Source: Megaleporinus macrocephalus
Taxonomy: Eukaryota; Chordata; Actinopteri; Characiformes; Anostomidae
DNA length: 64,000 nucleotides
Direction of reading: 5' to 3'
NCBI GenBank assembly: GCA_021613375.1
Contig: CM038721.1
Span: 6,774,986-6,838,985 of the forward strand
The notes under the pieces are model-generated. The model was given only the letters and a program-made list of their open reading frames with translations, made no database searches and had not been told where the DNA came from. A program made the translations under genes and the position numbers. Position 1 is the stretch's first letter. Every line of letters starts with the position of its first letter. This document shows, one piece after another, positions 11,143-22,804 of this stretch.

Positions 11143-12407
11143 ACAGGCATTTACTAAAACAAGGCATTTACTGAAACAAGCATTTACTGAAACAGGCATT
11201 TACTAAAACAAGGCATTTACTAAAACAGGCATTTACTGAAACAGGCATTTACTAAAACAGGCATTTACTAAAACAGGCATTTACTGAAACAGGCATTTAC
11301 TGAAACAGGCATTTACTAAAACAGGCATTTACTAAAACAGGCATTTACTGAAACAGGCATTTACTAAAACAGGCATTTACTAAAACAGGCATTTACTGAA
11401 ACAGGCATTTACTGAAACAGGCATTTACTAAAACAGGCATTTACTAAAACTGGCATTTACTAAAACAAGCATTTACTGAAACAGGCATTTACTGAAACAG
11501 GCATTTACTAAAACAGGCATTTACTGAAACAGGCATTTACTAAAACAGGCATTTACTGAAACAGGCATTTACTGAAACAGGCATTTACTAAAACAAGGCA
11601 TTTACTAAAACAGGCATTTACTGAAACAGGCATTTACTGAAACAGGCATTTGCTAAAACAAGGCATTTACTAAAACAGGCATTTACTAAAACAGGCATTT
11701 ACTGAAACAGGCATTTACTAAAACAGGCATTTACTGAAACAGGCATTTACTGAAACAAGCATTTACTAAAACAGGCATTTACTAAAACAGGCATTTACTA
11801 AAACTGGCATTTACTAAAACAAGCATTTACTGAAACAGGCATTTACTGAAACATGCATTTACTAAAACAGGCATTTACTGAAACAGGCATTTACTGAAAC
11901 AGGCATTTACTAAAACAGGCATTTACTGAAACAGGCATTTACTAAAACAGGCATTTACTAAAACAAGCATTTACTGAAACAGGCATTTACTGAAACAAGC
12001 ATTTACTGAAACAAGCATTTACTAAAACAAGCATTTACTGAAACAGGCATTTACTGAAACAGGCATTTACTAAAACAGGCATTTACTAAAACAGGCATTT
12101 ACTGAAACAGGCATTTACTGAAACAGGCATTTACTAAAACAGGCATTTACTAAAACAAGCATTTACTGAAACAGGCATTTACTAAAACAGGCTTTTACTG
12201 AAACAAGCATTTACTGAAACAGGCATTTACTGAAACAGACATTTACTAAAACAGGCATTTACTAAAACAAGCATTTACTGAAACAAGCATTTACTAAAAC
12301 AGGCATTTACTAAAACAAGCATTTACTGAAACAAGCATTTACTAAAACAAGCATTTACTGAAACAAGCATTTACTAAAACAAGCATTTACTGAAACAAGG
12401 CATTTAA
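11143..12407. repeat. 16-bp minisatellite (about 79 units)
   Basis: The unit is AAAACAGGCATTTACT, alternating with GAAACAGGCATTTACT; occasional units carry AAGC or AAGGC in place of AGGC. The array directly continues the 3' end of the Tc1-type remnant, so it probably arose in or beside that element's terminal region. Confidence 0.97.
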
Positions 12408-12433
12408 AAATAAGTAAATATACAAAATGTCTC

Positions 12434-12530
12434 TGCCCCACGATGGACTGGTGGCCTGTCCAGGGTGTTTCCTGCCTTCTGCCAATAAGCACTGGAATAA
12501 GTTCCAGCAGCAGGGTTGCATGGTTGGATG
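12434..12530 (+). mobile_element. SINE-family tail fragment, opposite orientation
   Basis: GATGGACTGGTGGCCTGTCC followed by AGGGTGTTTCCTGCCTTCTG and TTCCAGCAGCAGGGTTGC matches, in plus orientation, the tail side of the SINE-like family at 1880 and 22805 (where the complement reads CATGGACAGGTCGCCAGT). Head and Pol III-like boxes are absent. Confidence 0.65.
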
Positions 12531-13299
12531 CAAAATTGCGAACACCCCCATGTAAAACCCATACCGGTTAATTTAAGTGAAAATAAGTTAATACTTAGTC
12601 ACCGTACTGACCTTAGCTGGCTGTTTTGGAATGAGATTAGATTATTTGACTATTAATCAAAGTACTAGTTCAAATCTGATTGCTGAGAATGACCTGAAAG
12701 CTATGAAAGTCTTGTCAGTTTATTCCATAATATTAACCACAATAGCTGTAATATACTGTCAGCATGCTATAATTTATATGGGCAGCTGAACCACATCCAG
12801 CCAGATCAAGCCAGAGTGGGACTGAGCGCTGAGCGTCTGCTCTGTGTTCTGTAAGGCCTAAAATACGACACTCTTTGAAGTTTAGCTGAACTGCGCCAGT
12901 TTATAAAGTCACTCCTGATAAATTCGTACACCGGAGAGCATGTGTGTGGAAAAAGTCCCGTAAAAGAAAAAGGAGAGAGAGAAGGCAAAAACGAGTGACT
13001 CAACAAAAATAAGCCGGAGGAACAGAAAGTCATTTGTTGTAATTAACATAACGGAGGGAGAGAATCGTACAGGAGAGGAATGCTGCAGGGTTATGCATGT
13101 GAATAAGAGAGACAGAGAGAGAGAGAGAGAAGCGAGGGAAGAGAAGGAAAAGAAGTGACAGAATGTACAAACACACACTCCAGCTGCAGCTGGCATGAAC
13201 AGCAGCGTCACTCTGAACTGATAAATTCTTCAAACATCCCAGTTCAGATGAGGATTAAACACAACCAGACCAGCACACTGAGCAGAACAAGCTCTGTAC
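12531..13299. other. Low-copy sequence with a short GA run
   Basis: No gene recognised. A short GA-rich run lies near 13107-13130 and purine richness increases toward the long tract that follows. Confidence 0.4.
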
Positions 13300-15625
13300 A
13301 GAACCAGAAGAGAGAAGCAAAGAAAAGAAAAGAAGAGAGGAGAAGAGAATAAAGATAAGAGAAAGGAATGAAAGAGTAGAAGAGAAAGAAGAGAATAGAA
13401 AATGACATGGAGAAACGATGAGGGGAAGATAAGCATAAAAGAAAGGAAAAGTAGAAAAGACAAAAAGAGAAAAGAAATTGAGAAGACAAGAAGAAAGCAA
13501 AACAAGAGGAAATCAAGAAAAGAGCAAAGATATAAAAGAGACAAGATGAAAAAAGAGAAGAGAACAAAAAGGGAAGAGACTAAAAGAGAAGCAGAGAGAC
13601 AAAAAGAATAAAAGAATAAAAAAGAAGAGAATACAAAAGAAAAGAGAAAAAAGCGAACACAATCGAAGAAGAGAGAAAACACAAGTAGAGAAGAGAATAC
13701 AAGGAGATGCAATGAAGAAAAGAGAAGATGAATAAACAGAGAAGACAAGAGAAGAGGAAAGAGAAGAGAAGATGAGAGAAGAGATGAGGAGAGAAGAGAA
13801 GCGAAGCGAAGAGAAAAGATGAAAGAAGAGAAGACAAGAGAAGAGGAAAGAGAAGCGAAGATGAGAGAAGAGAAGAGGAGAGAGGAGGAGAGAAGATGAG
13901 AGAAGAGAAGAGAAGAGGAGAGAGGAGGAGAGAAGAGAAGAGGACAGAAGAGCAGAGAAGACAAGAACAGAGGAAAGAGAAGGGAAGATGAGAGAAGAGA
14001 AAGAGAAAAAGAGAGCAGAGAAGAGAAGAGAAGAGGAAAGAGAAAAGAAGATGAGAGAAGAGAAGACAAGAGAAGAGGAGAGGAGAGAAGAGAAGCGAAG
14101 AGAAAAGATGAGAGAAAAGAAGAGAAGACAAGAGAAAAGGAAAGAGAAGCGAAGATGAGAGAAGAGAAGAGGAGAGAAGAGGAGAGAAGAGAAGAGGAAA
14201 GAAGAGAAGAGAAAAGATGAGAGAAGAGAAGACAAGAGAAGAGGAAAGAGAAGATGAGAGAAGAGAAGAGGAGAGAAGAGAAGTGAAGAGAAAAGACGAG
14301 AGAAGAGAAAAGATGAGAGTAAAGAAGAGAAGACAAGAGAAGAGGAAAGAGAAGCGAAGATGAAAGAAGAGAAGAGAAAAGATGAGAGAAAAGAAGAGAA
14401 GACAAGAGAAGAGGAAAGAGAAGCGAAGATGAGAGAAGAGGAAAGAAGAGAAGAGAAAAGAAGAGCAGAGAAGACAAGAGAAGAGGAAAGAGAAGCAAAG
14501 ATGAGAGAGGAGAAGAAAAGACAAGAGAAGAGGAAAGAGAAGAGAAGTTGAGAGAAGAGAAGAGGAGAGAAGAGAAGAGAAGACAAGAGAAGAGGAAAGA
14601 GAAGCAAAGATGAGAGAAGAGGAAAGAGAAGAGAAGAGGAGAGAAGCAAAGAGAAAAGATGAGAGAAGAGAAGAGAAGACAAGAGAAGACGAGAGAAGAG
14701 GAAAGAGAAGCAAAGATGAGAGAAGAGGAAAGAGAAGCCAAGATGAGAGAAGAGGAAAGAGAAGCGAAGATGAGAGAAGAGAAGAGAAGAGAAGAGGAAA
14801 GAGAAGCGAAGATGAGAGAAGAGAAGAGAAGAGAAGAGGAAAGATGAGAGAAGAGAAAATGAGAGCAGAGAAGAGAAGAGAAGAGGAAAGAGAAGCGAAG
14901 ATGAGAGAAGAGAAGAGGAGAGAGGAGGAGAGAAGATGAGAGAAGAGAAGAGGAAAGAAGAGAAGAGAAGACAAGAGAAGAGAAAAGAGAAGCAAAGATG
15001 AGAGAAGAGGAAAGAGATGAGAAGAGGAGAGAAGCGAAGAGAAAAGATGAGAGAAGAGAAGAGAAGACAAGAGAAGACGAGAGAAGAGGAAAGAGAAGCA
15101 AAGATGAGAGAAGAGGAAAGAGAAGCCAAGATGAGAGAAGAGGAAAGAGAAGAGAAGAGGAAAGAGAAGCGAAGATGAGAGAAGAGAATAGAAGAGGAAA
15201 GATGAGAGAAGAGAAAATGAGAGCAGAGAAGAGAAGAGGAAAGAGAAGCAAAGATGAGAGAAGAGAAGAGAAGAGGAAAGAAAAGCGAAGATGAGAGAAG
15301 AGAAGAGAAGATGAGAGAAGAGAAGATGAGAGAAGAGAAGAGAAGATGAGAGAAGAGAAGATGAGAGAAGAGAAGAGAAGAGAAGAGAAGTGGAAAGAGA
15401 AGCGAAGATGAGAGAAGAGAAGAGAAGAGGAAAGAGAAGCGAAGATAAGAGAAGAGAAACGAAGATGAGAGAAGAGAAGAGAAGAGGAGAGAAGAGGAGA
15501 AAAGAGAAGAGAAGAGAAACGAAGATGAGAGAAGAGAAGAGAAGAGAAGAGAAGATGAGAGAAGAGAAGAGAAGAGAAGAGAAGAGGAGAGAAGAGGAGA
15601 AAAGAGAAGAGAAGAGAAGAGCAAT
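13300..15625. repeat. 2.3-kb polypurine (GA-rich) tract
   Basis: The plus strand is almost entirely A and G, built from GAGAAGAGAAG-type words with occasional GATGAG, GCGAAG and GACAAG. Larger copies exist: AGAGAAGCCAAGATGAG recurs about 388 bp apart (near 14733 and 15121) and AGAGAAAATGAGAGCAGAG about 358 bp apart. Minus-strand frames of 814, 703 and 496 codons composed of S, L and F are artefacts of the missing purines on that strand. Mirror-symmetric purine tracts of this kind can form triplex (H-DNA). Confidence 0.97.
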
Positions 15626-15935
15626 GCCTCAATCTAAAAAAAAACAGCACACGTCCACGAGACGTTTGCATCACTGGTTTTATAGGATAAACAGATATTT
15701 TGGTTTATTTTTGTAGATTAGATTTTTAAACTGAACAGAAATCTAAAAGCTCTTCAAACTGAATCATGTTTTATGAGCTAACGCCGAATACAGACCCGTA
15801 ACTTTTCCTGATGGATGTTTTTGTTCCGGCGGCGCTGATTCGTGTTCATTAAGTTCTTCAGACGACGTGAGTTTCTACCTAAACTGCTTTCGTTTGAAAC
15901 TCCTCGTCTCGTGTAGAGTTAAAAACGCGTCAGTA
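15626..15935. other. Low-copy spacer
   Basis: Begins with an A run after the purine tract; nothing else recognised. Confidence 0.35.
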
Positions 15936-17150
15936 ATTACAGCCAGTCTGAAAAGCAGCTGAAGCTCTGACTGCTGGAGATAAAGTAGGCCCACCGAATC
16001 CCCCCACCTCGCCCGGCTGCAGGAGCGCAGTAAATGACCCACTTCCACCGCATATACAAACCCGACAGATAAAAATAACTTTGAGCTGCTGCTGGAGATC
16101 TACGAGGGCTTTCCCTCCTTACAGCCGGCGTGGGCTCGGAGCTGAGCCGGCTCAGCTTAGCGCTGCGTTTCTCCCGCGGCGGCGCTAAACGTGGGTGTTT
16201 GGAGTTCAGCCGGACGCCGGCCGCGCTGAGACGCCCCACCTGGTTGGAGGTAATATATCACATTCCTGTGAATCAGTTAATGTGGCTTTTGAGTTAAAGC
16301 ACGTCTCCTCGGCTTGGAGCCAGTCACGAGACGAACCAACAGACTTTGTTGGGAAATGTGGAAGCGAACGGGACGTGAACCACCTGCGCCATCGGGGGTC
16401 CCAAGTATTCACGCGAGGGCCGTCGTACGCGAGGGTTTCTGGCCGCTTTCGGTCACGGGAGAGCCGTCGGCGCAGCTGGTGTGGCTGCTGTAAAGTGGTT
16501 TGGGCGAGAGGCGGCTCGGCGAATGAACGATCTTATCATGTCCAAGCACTAAAGACCCCTGGAAAATGTGTTAAATCAACTCGGACAGATAGGAGGGGCC
16601 GGGCGCTGGTGAAAACGACTCTCTCTCTCTGAGGGACGGGAGAAATTTAACATGTGTTTAAAGTGTAATTACTTAAAACCCCCACGCTGCAACACGCTGC
16701 CAAAGCCCCCCGACTTAGAAACCCAAAATCACTTCCCTGAACATGTTCCCTACATATCTGTCGAGGTAATCAACCCGTCCCCCCACCCGCGCCCACCCTG
16801 AGCTGGATGTCAATTAAAACAATTTCGCAGGAATTCGTGTTCGGCTCAATGGAGCCACTTCTCATTGGGTTTAGTGGGAACTTTTTGAAAGGCTGATCTT
16901 CAGCAGTAGCTTCTACCTTCTGTGGCTTTTCCATGCAGTATATAATGATACGCCTTGAAAGGAATTTAATGCCTCAATCCATCATCCCAACTCTGGCCAG
17001 CCAGGGTTTTAGCTGACTTCTCAACTTAAAACATGCAGTAAAGAACATAAAACTCTTCACGCTCTTAATTTTGGGGACGTTGTTTCATTGGTTTTGCTTT
17101 AAACTCTTTATAAGATGTTGCTGACCATACAAAGGCATACAGTTGGGTGT
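15936..17150. other. CpG-rich low-copy block, possible conserved noncoding element
   Basis: Positions 15936-16650 are CpG-rich and repeat-free. A 145-codon plus-strand frame (16195-16632) is arginine/serine-rich, resembles no protein known to me and overlaps an opposite frame, so it is not called. The stretch around 16810-16860 (GAGCTGGATGTCAATTAAAA, then TTCGCAGGAATTCGTG) has the look of a constrained element. Confidence 0.3.
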
Positions 17151-17159
17151 GAAAAGTTA

Positions 17160-17345
17160 CGTTTATGTATTTGTATAGCACTATTTTTACAACCATGTCA
17201 CAAAGCAGCTTTACAGGAGATTAAAAGCATGAAAACATGAAATCACAACCCTTTCTCCACTGTGAGCAAGCCAGAGGCAATGGTGGCGAGAACAACTCCC
17301 TCAAATGGAGGATAAAAACGTTGGGAGGAACCAGATATACAAGCA
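17160..17345. repeat. Teleost dispersed repeat fragment
   Basis: TGTCACAAAGCAGCTTTACA, GAGCAAGCCAGAGGCAATGG and GGGAGGAACCAGATATAC match a repeat seen widely in teleosts (recognised from memory). Only one copy is in this window, so the boundaries are approximate. Confidence 0.6.
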
Positions 17346-17570
17346 GAGTCTAGGGCTGGATGATATATATCGAGTTTTTAAGAAATATCGATATATTTTT
17401 ATATAAGATATAAGATGAGACAATATCGTTTATATTAGAGATGGAAGGATCGATCGGCTATGTATAGGTATCGGCCGATTTTTGAATCAAAATATGTGAT
17501 CAGTGATCGGCCGATATGTCTCCAGTTTAGCCGATCCAGAGATCCGATCGATGGCGTTAAACAAATGAGT
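17346..17570. mobile_element. Two hAT-like repeat ends in tandem
   Basis: GGGCTGGATGATATATATCG and later GACAATATCG at 17350-17430, then GATCGATCGGCTATG, GTATCGGCCGATTTTTG and GTGATCGGCCGATATG at 17446-17530. Both are typical of degraded fish hAT-type ends with repeated CGAT words. No transposase text remains. Confidence 0.5.
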
Positions 17571-17899
17571 CTAATTTTTGTATTTACAGCTAGTGTTTTA
17601 TCCAGGAAGAGGAGACCTCCGGCCAGCTCCCTGCAGTTCCTATCTGAACCACTAGGTGGAAATACACGTCTCTCGTTGGAGAACCAAAGACATTTAACAC
17701 TACTAATCTGATATATATATATATATATATATACAGAGATAGGAATGCTTTGAAGTGTTTTCCCAGCAAACTGTAAAACATAAACGTAGCTCATATGAGT
17801 CAGTTCACATGAGGTTGAAGTCACTGCAGTTGTTCTGTTCAGACTCAGAACAGCCTCTCGTAACCTATCAGCTTTTTTTCTCTCTACTGTTAAATTATT
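17571..17899. other. Low-copy sequence with (AT)n run
   Basis: An AT dinucleotide run lies at about 17709-17734. Nothing else was recognised. Confidence 0.4.
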
Positions 17900-18860
17900 C
17901 TATTTTCCTTGGGCCCCCGAGTCGGAGCGGACCGGTCCAAAAGCCGGGCACTTGCTTTCTGTTTTTTTTTCGGACGGTATCAAAATGAATTACAACAAAA
18001 GAGGCCCTCTCGGCCTGCGGGCCCCCAGGCTGCGGGAGAAAATAGAGAAAAATGCAAACATCTATTGTTGTTTCCTGGTGTTGACTTTGCCTAAAATCTG
18101 AGAACACGCAACCGTTCGAGGCTTCGCGGTGATTTAATCTCCCCGGCCCGCGTCCGGGGAGTCCAAAGAGAAAGTCTGGACGCTGCTTTGTTTTCGCTCG
18201 CCTCCTGAATGAGACGAAGGTTCGATACACATTCGAAAGGGGGCTCTATGAAAACACCTCACTCGGGCTGATGCATGACTAAACAGCTGCTCCGTAAATC
18301 AACCCCGGCGGCCCGCGAGTCCGGCTCCAAAAGGACGCCCACAAACAGTCCCACCCTGTAACGACAGGCCTTCAGGCCCCTTCGGACTAAGCATCTGCGA
18401 CCGCTGGTAAAATCTTCACCGTCCGCGACCCCTCCGGTCCCCAAATACGTGCCTTCTCCACTCCGGAAGGGTAAATAAAACAAAGGGTTGCCGAGGACTC
18501 CACGCATCTCCAAGCGCGGCTCTGGATTTATCAGTCGTTTCCCCCCTTTTTTTTTCCCAGCCGATGGGAAACTAATCAAGGTGAGGCTCCCACAAGGATA
18601 ACAAGCCCAAGTCTCTGTCAGTAATGAAGTGCTCTGGACCGGCTCCATTCCTTTCATGTGGGGTCAGATACTTGCCTGCCCGCTACCTCCTCTCTCTCAG
18701 ATCCAGGCCAAGAGCGAGCCGAGCATGATGGACGTGAAGAACGGATCGCTGGGAATCCCTCATCGCCAGGAGAACCAATTACAAGTGACGGACGGCAGTT
18801 GCGCAGGAAGGGTCGAAAAGAGGAAGCTTCCCGTGTATGGTTGTTGTTTTCTACTTAATT
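17900..18860. promoter_or_regulatory. CpG-rich low-copy block, candidate enhancer
   Basis: This GC- and CpG-rich block is free of recognised repeats. An octamer-like ATGCAAA (18052-18058) is followed five bases later by a SOX-like ATTGTTG (18064-18070), an arrangement seen at POU/SOX composite sites. Function is inference; neither conservation nor accessibility could be checked. A possible exon (18701-18832) lies at its right edge. Confidence 0.25.
18701..18832 (+). other. Exon-like open segment, product not recognised
   Basis: A pyrimidine-rich run ending TCTCTCTCAG precedes a 132-nt open stretch (44 codons) reading IQAKSEPSMMDVKNGSLGIP and on to RVEKRKLP, followed by GTGTAT, a usable but non-consensus donor. 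I cannot name a matching protein. It lies on the strand opposite adamtsl3. It could be a nested gene's exon, a noncoding element, or chance. Confidence 0.2.
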
Positions 18861-19813
18861 TGAACATCTATGGTCATACTTTACGTTTTCAGATGATCGG
18901 ACCAATAAAAAAACTCTAAAACTGCTTTGAACCGAATGGCTTTCCATTGACGTCCATTGAAAGTGAGGAGGGCTTTTGTCCTCTGCTGTGAAGTTGTTAT
19001 TTTGGAGATACAGTATATATCATCCCAGTTTAATAAACTATTGGACCACTGGAGGGAATAAAGCTTTAGAACCCAGATTGCTTCCATGACATGTTTTGGA
19101 GCGAGAGCTGCCAAAGTAATGGGAAGCCGAGATAGAGAGAGAGAGAGAAAGAGAGAGAGAGATAATGTGATCTGTACATCATCGTGGAACACGTCAGTAA
19201 GAAACAGATGGGAGAGAGAGAGAGATGAAGCCACCCATTACAAATGGAATGGCTTCCCTCATTGATATCTGCAGCTACGCTAGTGCTCCCGCATCAGGTC
19301 GTCCATCAGGTGACTAGTGACAGTCAGATTCAGTCTAAAACACACACCGCAGCCCCAGACGCCGTCGTAAATAAACGATCAGCCTGGCCAGAAATATAGG
19401 CTGCTGCTCCGGAGAGGAGAGCTTTACACTAATCTGTATGGATCAGCAGGACCGGTTCAAAGATGTGGCACAATACAGTTCAAACAAGCTTCTCAATACA
19501 GAGACCACCTAACTGAGATGTTTGCAGAGGTTATACACAAATGAAAATGGATGGTTGGATGGATGGGAGGGATTGGTCTTCTGAAAGTTCTCAATACAGC
19601 TCCTCACAATATCAGTGCACTTGAATATCACAATATTATGTTTTGGGATTCTGTATCGATTGACTATTAATTAGTATTTTGATGTAAAGATGGCTAGATG
19701 TTTTCCAGCCATTAGACTGGCATCCACACTCTGACATATACAAGTTGCATAAGGATGCAGCGCCACCTAGGTGCATGGCAGTGTGTGTTTTCTACACGTA
19801 GTTTTCCTGTATA
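18861..19813. other. MITE fragment, GA runs and low-copy sequence
   Basis: Positions about 18905-19020 weakly resemble the element family at 42121 (GTCCATTGAAAGTGAGGAGG, ATTTTGGAGATACAG). GA runs lie at 19134-19161 and 19213-19226. Positions 19240-19440 are low-copy and moderately GC-rich. No gene was seen. Confidence 0.4.
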
Positions 19814-20347
19814 GCAGAGGTTACTAGAAGGCGAACCGTGGTCCGGGTCCCAACCCAGACGTTGTCCAATGTGGACCCAAACTGATAAACTATTGAGAAT
19901 GATTTAATGTTGACTGTGTTTATTTTAAGAGACGGAGCTTTTCTTGTCTTTATGGTATGCGGTATATTCAGTGAACTCAGGAACCAATCACATGTGTTGT
20001 AAGATCACCAAAGGTGCTCCGCAGCCAATCAGATCTGTGCAGAATCGGGAGTTCTGTTTTTTTAATGTAGCTCTTGTTTTTAATTGAAGTGAGTGAAAAC
20101 ATTTATTAGAAGTTTATAAATAATTAATCAGTTCAGTATTTAAACAGTAAATATTCTGAAATATACTGAACGGTATGTGTGATGTGTTGGTGTTTCAGTA
20201 GCTGATGGTATAAGATGCTGATACTAGACTACTTCAGTAAACAGGATACACCACTGAATCAGAACACACGATGACGGTCCGGACCTTGGCCTGAGGAGAT
20301 CTCCTCTAACTGGACCTTAGTGACTCTAATTAAATACCCCTGTTATA
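19814..20347. mobile_element. hAT-like non-autonomous element
   Basis: The left end reads TAGCAGAGGTTACTAGAAGG, then GTGGTCCGGGTCC; the right end, reverse complemented, reads AACAGGGGTATTTAATTAGA and later AAGGTCCGGACC. These imperfect inverted ends and their GGTCCGG motifs fit degraded fish hAT elements. No transposase frame remains and no clear target duplication was seen. Confidence 0.5.
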
Positions 20348-21469
20348 GGATCTGGAAACACATGTAACAGGACAGCTATCTACTGGGAGACTAGAGAAGT
20401 GATATCAGTCCCAGGGTTATTATTTCAGTGGAAGTGACCACCAGGATGGACTCAATAGCGGACAGGGGACTGCTGCCGCTGGCGTGACAGAGCAGCTCTT
20501 ACATCACTATGCTAACGTGGAGGGCTCTGATTATGAAGAGGGAGTTAGAACACCTCAACAAATGAGCTTGAAACATGAAGGAAAAGACCAAAGAATGTGA
20601 TTTAAGTGGGAATTCGGAGTCACAACAGAGTGACAGAGTGCGAGATCTCAAACAAACAAACAAATCAAAAGACACGCCAATCGACGAGCTTGACGCGGGT
20701 CTCGAACTGCCGCGAGAAAAAGAGAAAGTGCTACGTTCAGCAGACTGCACCACCGTTAACGTTGAAAGGAGAGGAGGTAATAAAGAGAGCACCCAAAAAG
20801 GGCGGGAAAATGGAACAAAATGAGTTGCAGGAGGGAATTACACCTCCAACTTAACGGAACTAAAGAAAGATTATCCCTTTTCTGTGTGTGTGTGTGTGTG
20901 TGTGTGTTTTGTTGTTTGTCTTTTTGTTTGTTATTTGTTTGTTTTTGGTTTTTTTTGCGAAAGGAGTGAAAAAAATTTGCCTCATGGATCCTGAGACCCA
21001 GCATGGTGAAAGCGTTAAAGAAAACAAAGTCTTTCTTTAGGGTCTGGCCTTCAGTATGAAAAACCCAAGACTCTGCACTGAGACAGCCGAGTGCAGCCCT
21101 TATAAAGGATCAACCTCAGCTGTTCTCAGTTGGGCTGATTGGCTGGTGCTGTTGAATGCGGTCTCCCTCTAGAGGTCGGAGGACCACAGCATGGATAGCC
21201 CCTTACAACCCATTATTGTTTGCTGTGCTGTTACACATATAGCGCATAAACACATTATTCTGAGGACTATCTATGACCAGGCAAGCTGCTTGTATCATAT
21301 TGTTATTTATTACAGTGTCAAAGTCGAAGGTTCAGACATGCTCAGATAGTTTGTACCATCCAGTCAAATCATTGCCTCCTCCAGCTCGGTTGAACGCATG
21401 GAGAACATGAAGCTTCACTTCAAACATCTCAGCATCTGAGGACCTTCATGTTCAGCGCTCCTATCTTTG
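20348..21469. other. Low-copy sequence with (TG)n run
   Basis: A TG run of about 12 units lies at 20883-20907, followed by T-rich sequence. Opposing short frames near 20575-20854 resemble no known protein. The stretch 21100-21200 could be part of an old repeat, but no second copy is in the window. Confidence 0.4.
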
Positions 21470-22330
21470 GCTCAAAGGAACATTCAATCAGGGCTGATCC
21501 TTCCTTTAATATCAAGCGGTCAAAACAAGGTCGCCCGCCGAATCCGCCGCCCGCTCTTCTTTCATCCGCCGAGGCAGGTCGGCCTTTTAGCGGCTTTATA
21601 TGGGGGATAAAGAGGGGTTAAATAAGGAAAGGTACACGGCACCTTGGAGGCCGGGTACCTGCAGGAGCACAGCAGCTGTCCGTGGGCTTTTCATCTAAAA
21701 GCGTCCCGTAATTAAGTTAGGGCCGGAACGGGCCTCCGTGACATTCAGCTATTCTTATCCCCTGTGCTCTCCGGGGACTGGCTGACCTATTCAACAAGTG
21801 GGCCAGACGCCTAGGCCTCGCCGGGCCAACCAGGGGGGGAATTCCACTGTCAAAATCCTGCAGCATCAGAGAGGGAGACAGAACAGAGCTGCAGGCCTGG
21901 GCTCGAGAGCTGGCCCCCACAATGACAGGATGTAGATTAGGCGCTGTATCAAAGAGAGGAGCTGATAAACCCAGAGATGAATGGGGTCAGTAACTGACCC
22001 AGAAAAGAAAACACAGCATATCGCTGTTCAATTGCAGGAACGTGTCGGGCAGCGATCTTCCATGCCGTATCGAAGACATGGGCGCTGGAGGTTTCTAAAA
22101 ACACCCCCTCAGGACTGCTTTCAGCGCCAGCGCTCACCAGCTTTATCAGAGTATTTCACAGCCAAAGTGGATCCAAGAGCTGACACGAGGCAGTAAGCAT
22201 GAAAGAGAAAGAGAGGAGAGGCAGCGTTATGACTGTGAGCGGGTCGTTCTTGGGGTCAAGGACCACCGCTCTTCTGCCAACGAGAGCCAAAGCTATATGT
22301 GAACACCAATGCAGTGAGGCTGGTTGATGG
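21470..22330. other. GC-richer low-copy block, possible conserved noncoding element
   Basis: Repeat-free and GC-richer than its surroundings, with words such as CGTCCCGTAATTAAGTTAGG near 21702. No exon-like segment was recognised. Confidence 0.25.
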
Positions 22331-22804
22331 CAACTGGCTTAAAACACAATACTAGCAGCCATACATCACAGCATTGCAACCTTTAAAGCTAGCTTACGTT
22401 ATCTACTGTCTAAATATGTTGGTTACATTTTACATTTTTTTGGTTTTGTTTTTATATCTTCCCTCTTGTTTGCTCATTAGTTTTATTTGTTTGATTATTT
22501 GTTTGTTTTTTCTTCATATCCGTTTGTATATGTATGTATATTTGTGTCCATATCCTCTCTAATGAGTAATACATTATAAATAAACAGTTAAGTGTAAATA
22601 GTCCTCCAAAGAGGGGGGTGTTGGGCCCAAAAAAACCAAAAAATAAATAAATATAAAAATAAAAAAAACATTCTTTACTTTCAAAGTAACTGAATGTAAA
22701 GAGGTTTTATTCCAAGTCATTTTGGAGCTTTTTTGTTGGTCCATTCATCATAACACTTTAGAAAGCACGACATACAGGGCTGTTGTGGGCCATTATACTC
22801 TGCT
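22331..22804. other. T-rich and A-rich low-complexity sequence with a MITE fragment
   Basis: T-rich from about 22430 and A-rich at 22627-22670. Positions 22675-22765 (TTACTTTCAAAGTAACTGAA, CATTTTGGAGCTTTTTTGTT, GGTCCATTCATCATAACA) are a fragment of the family at 42121/44528. Confidence 0.55.

Noticed and set aside
13230..15674. 814-codon minus-strand open frame (and 703- and 496-codon companions)
   Set aside because: Composed almost only of S, L and F because it translates a purine tract; all three minus-strand frames stay open, there is no domain and no normal codon composition.
16195..16632. 145-codon plus-strand frame in a CpG-rich block
   Set aside because: No recognised domain, overlapped by an opposite frame, no splice or start context; GC-rich sequence has fewer stops by chance.
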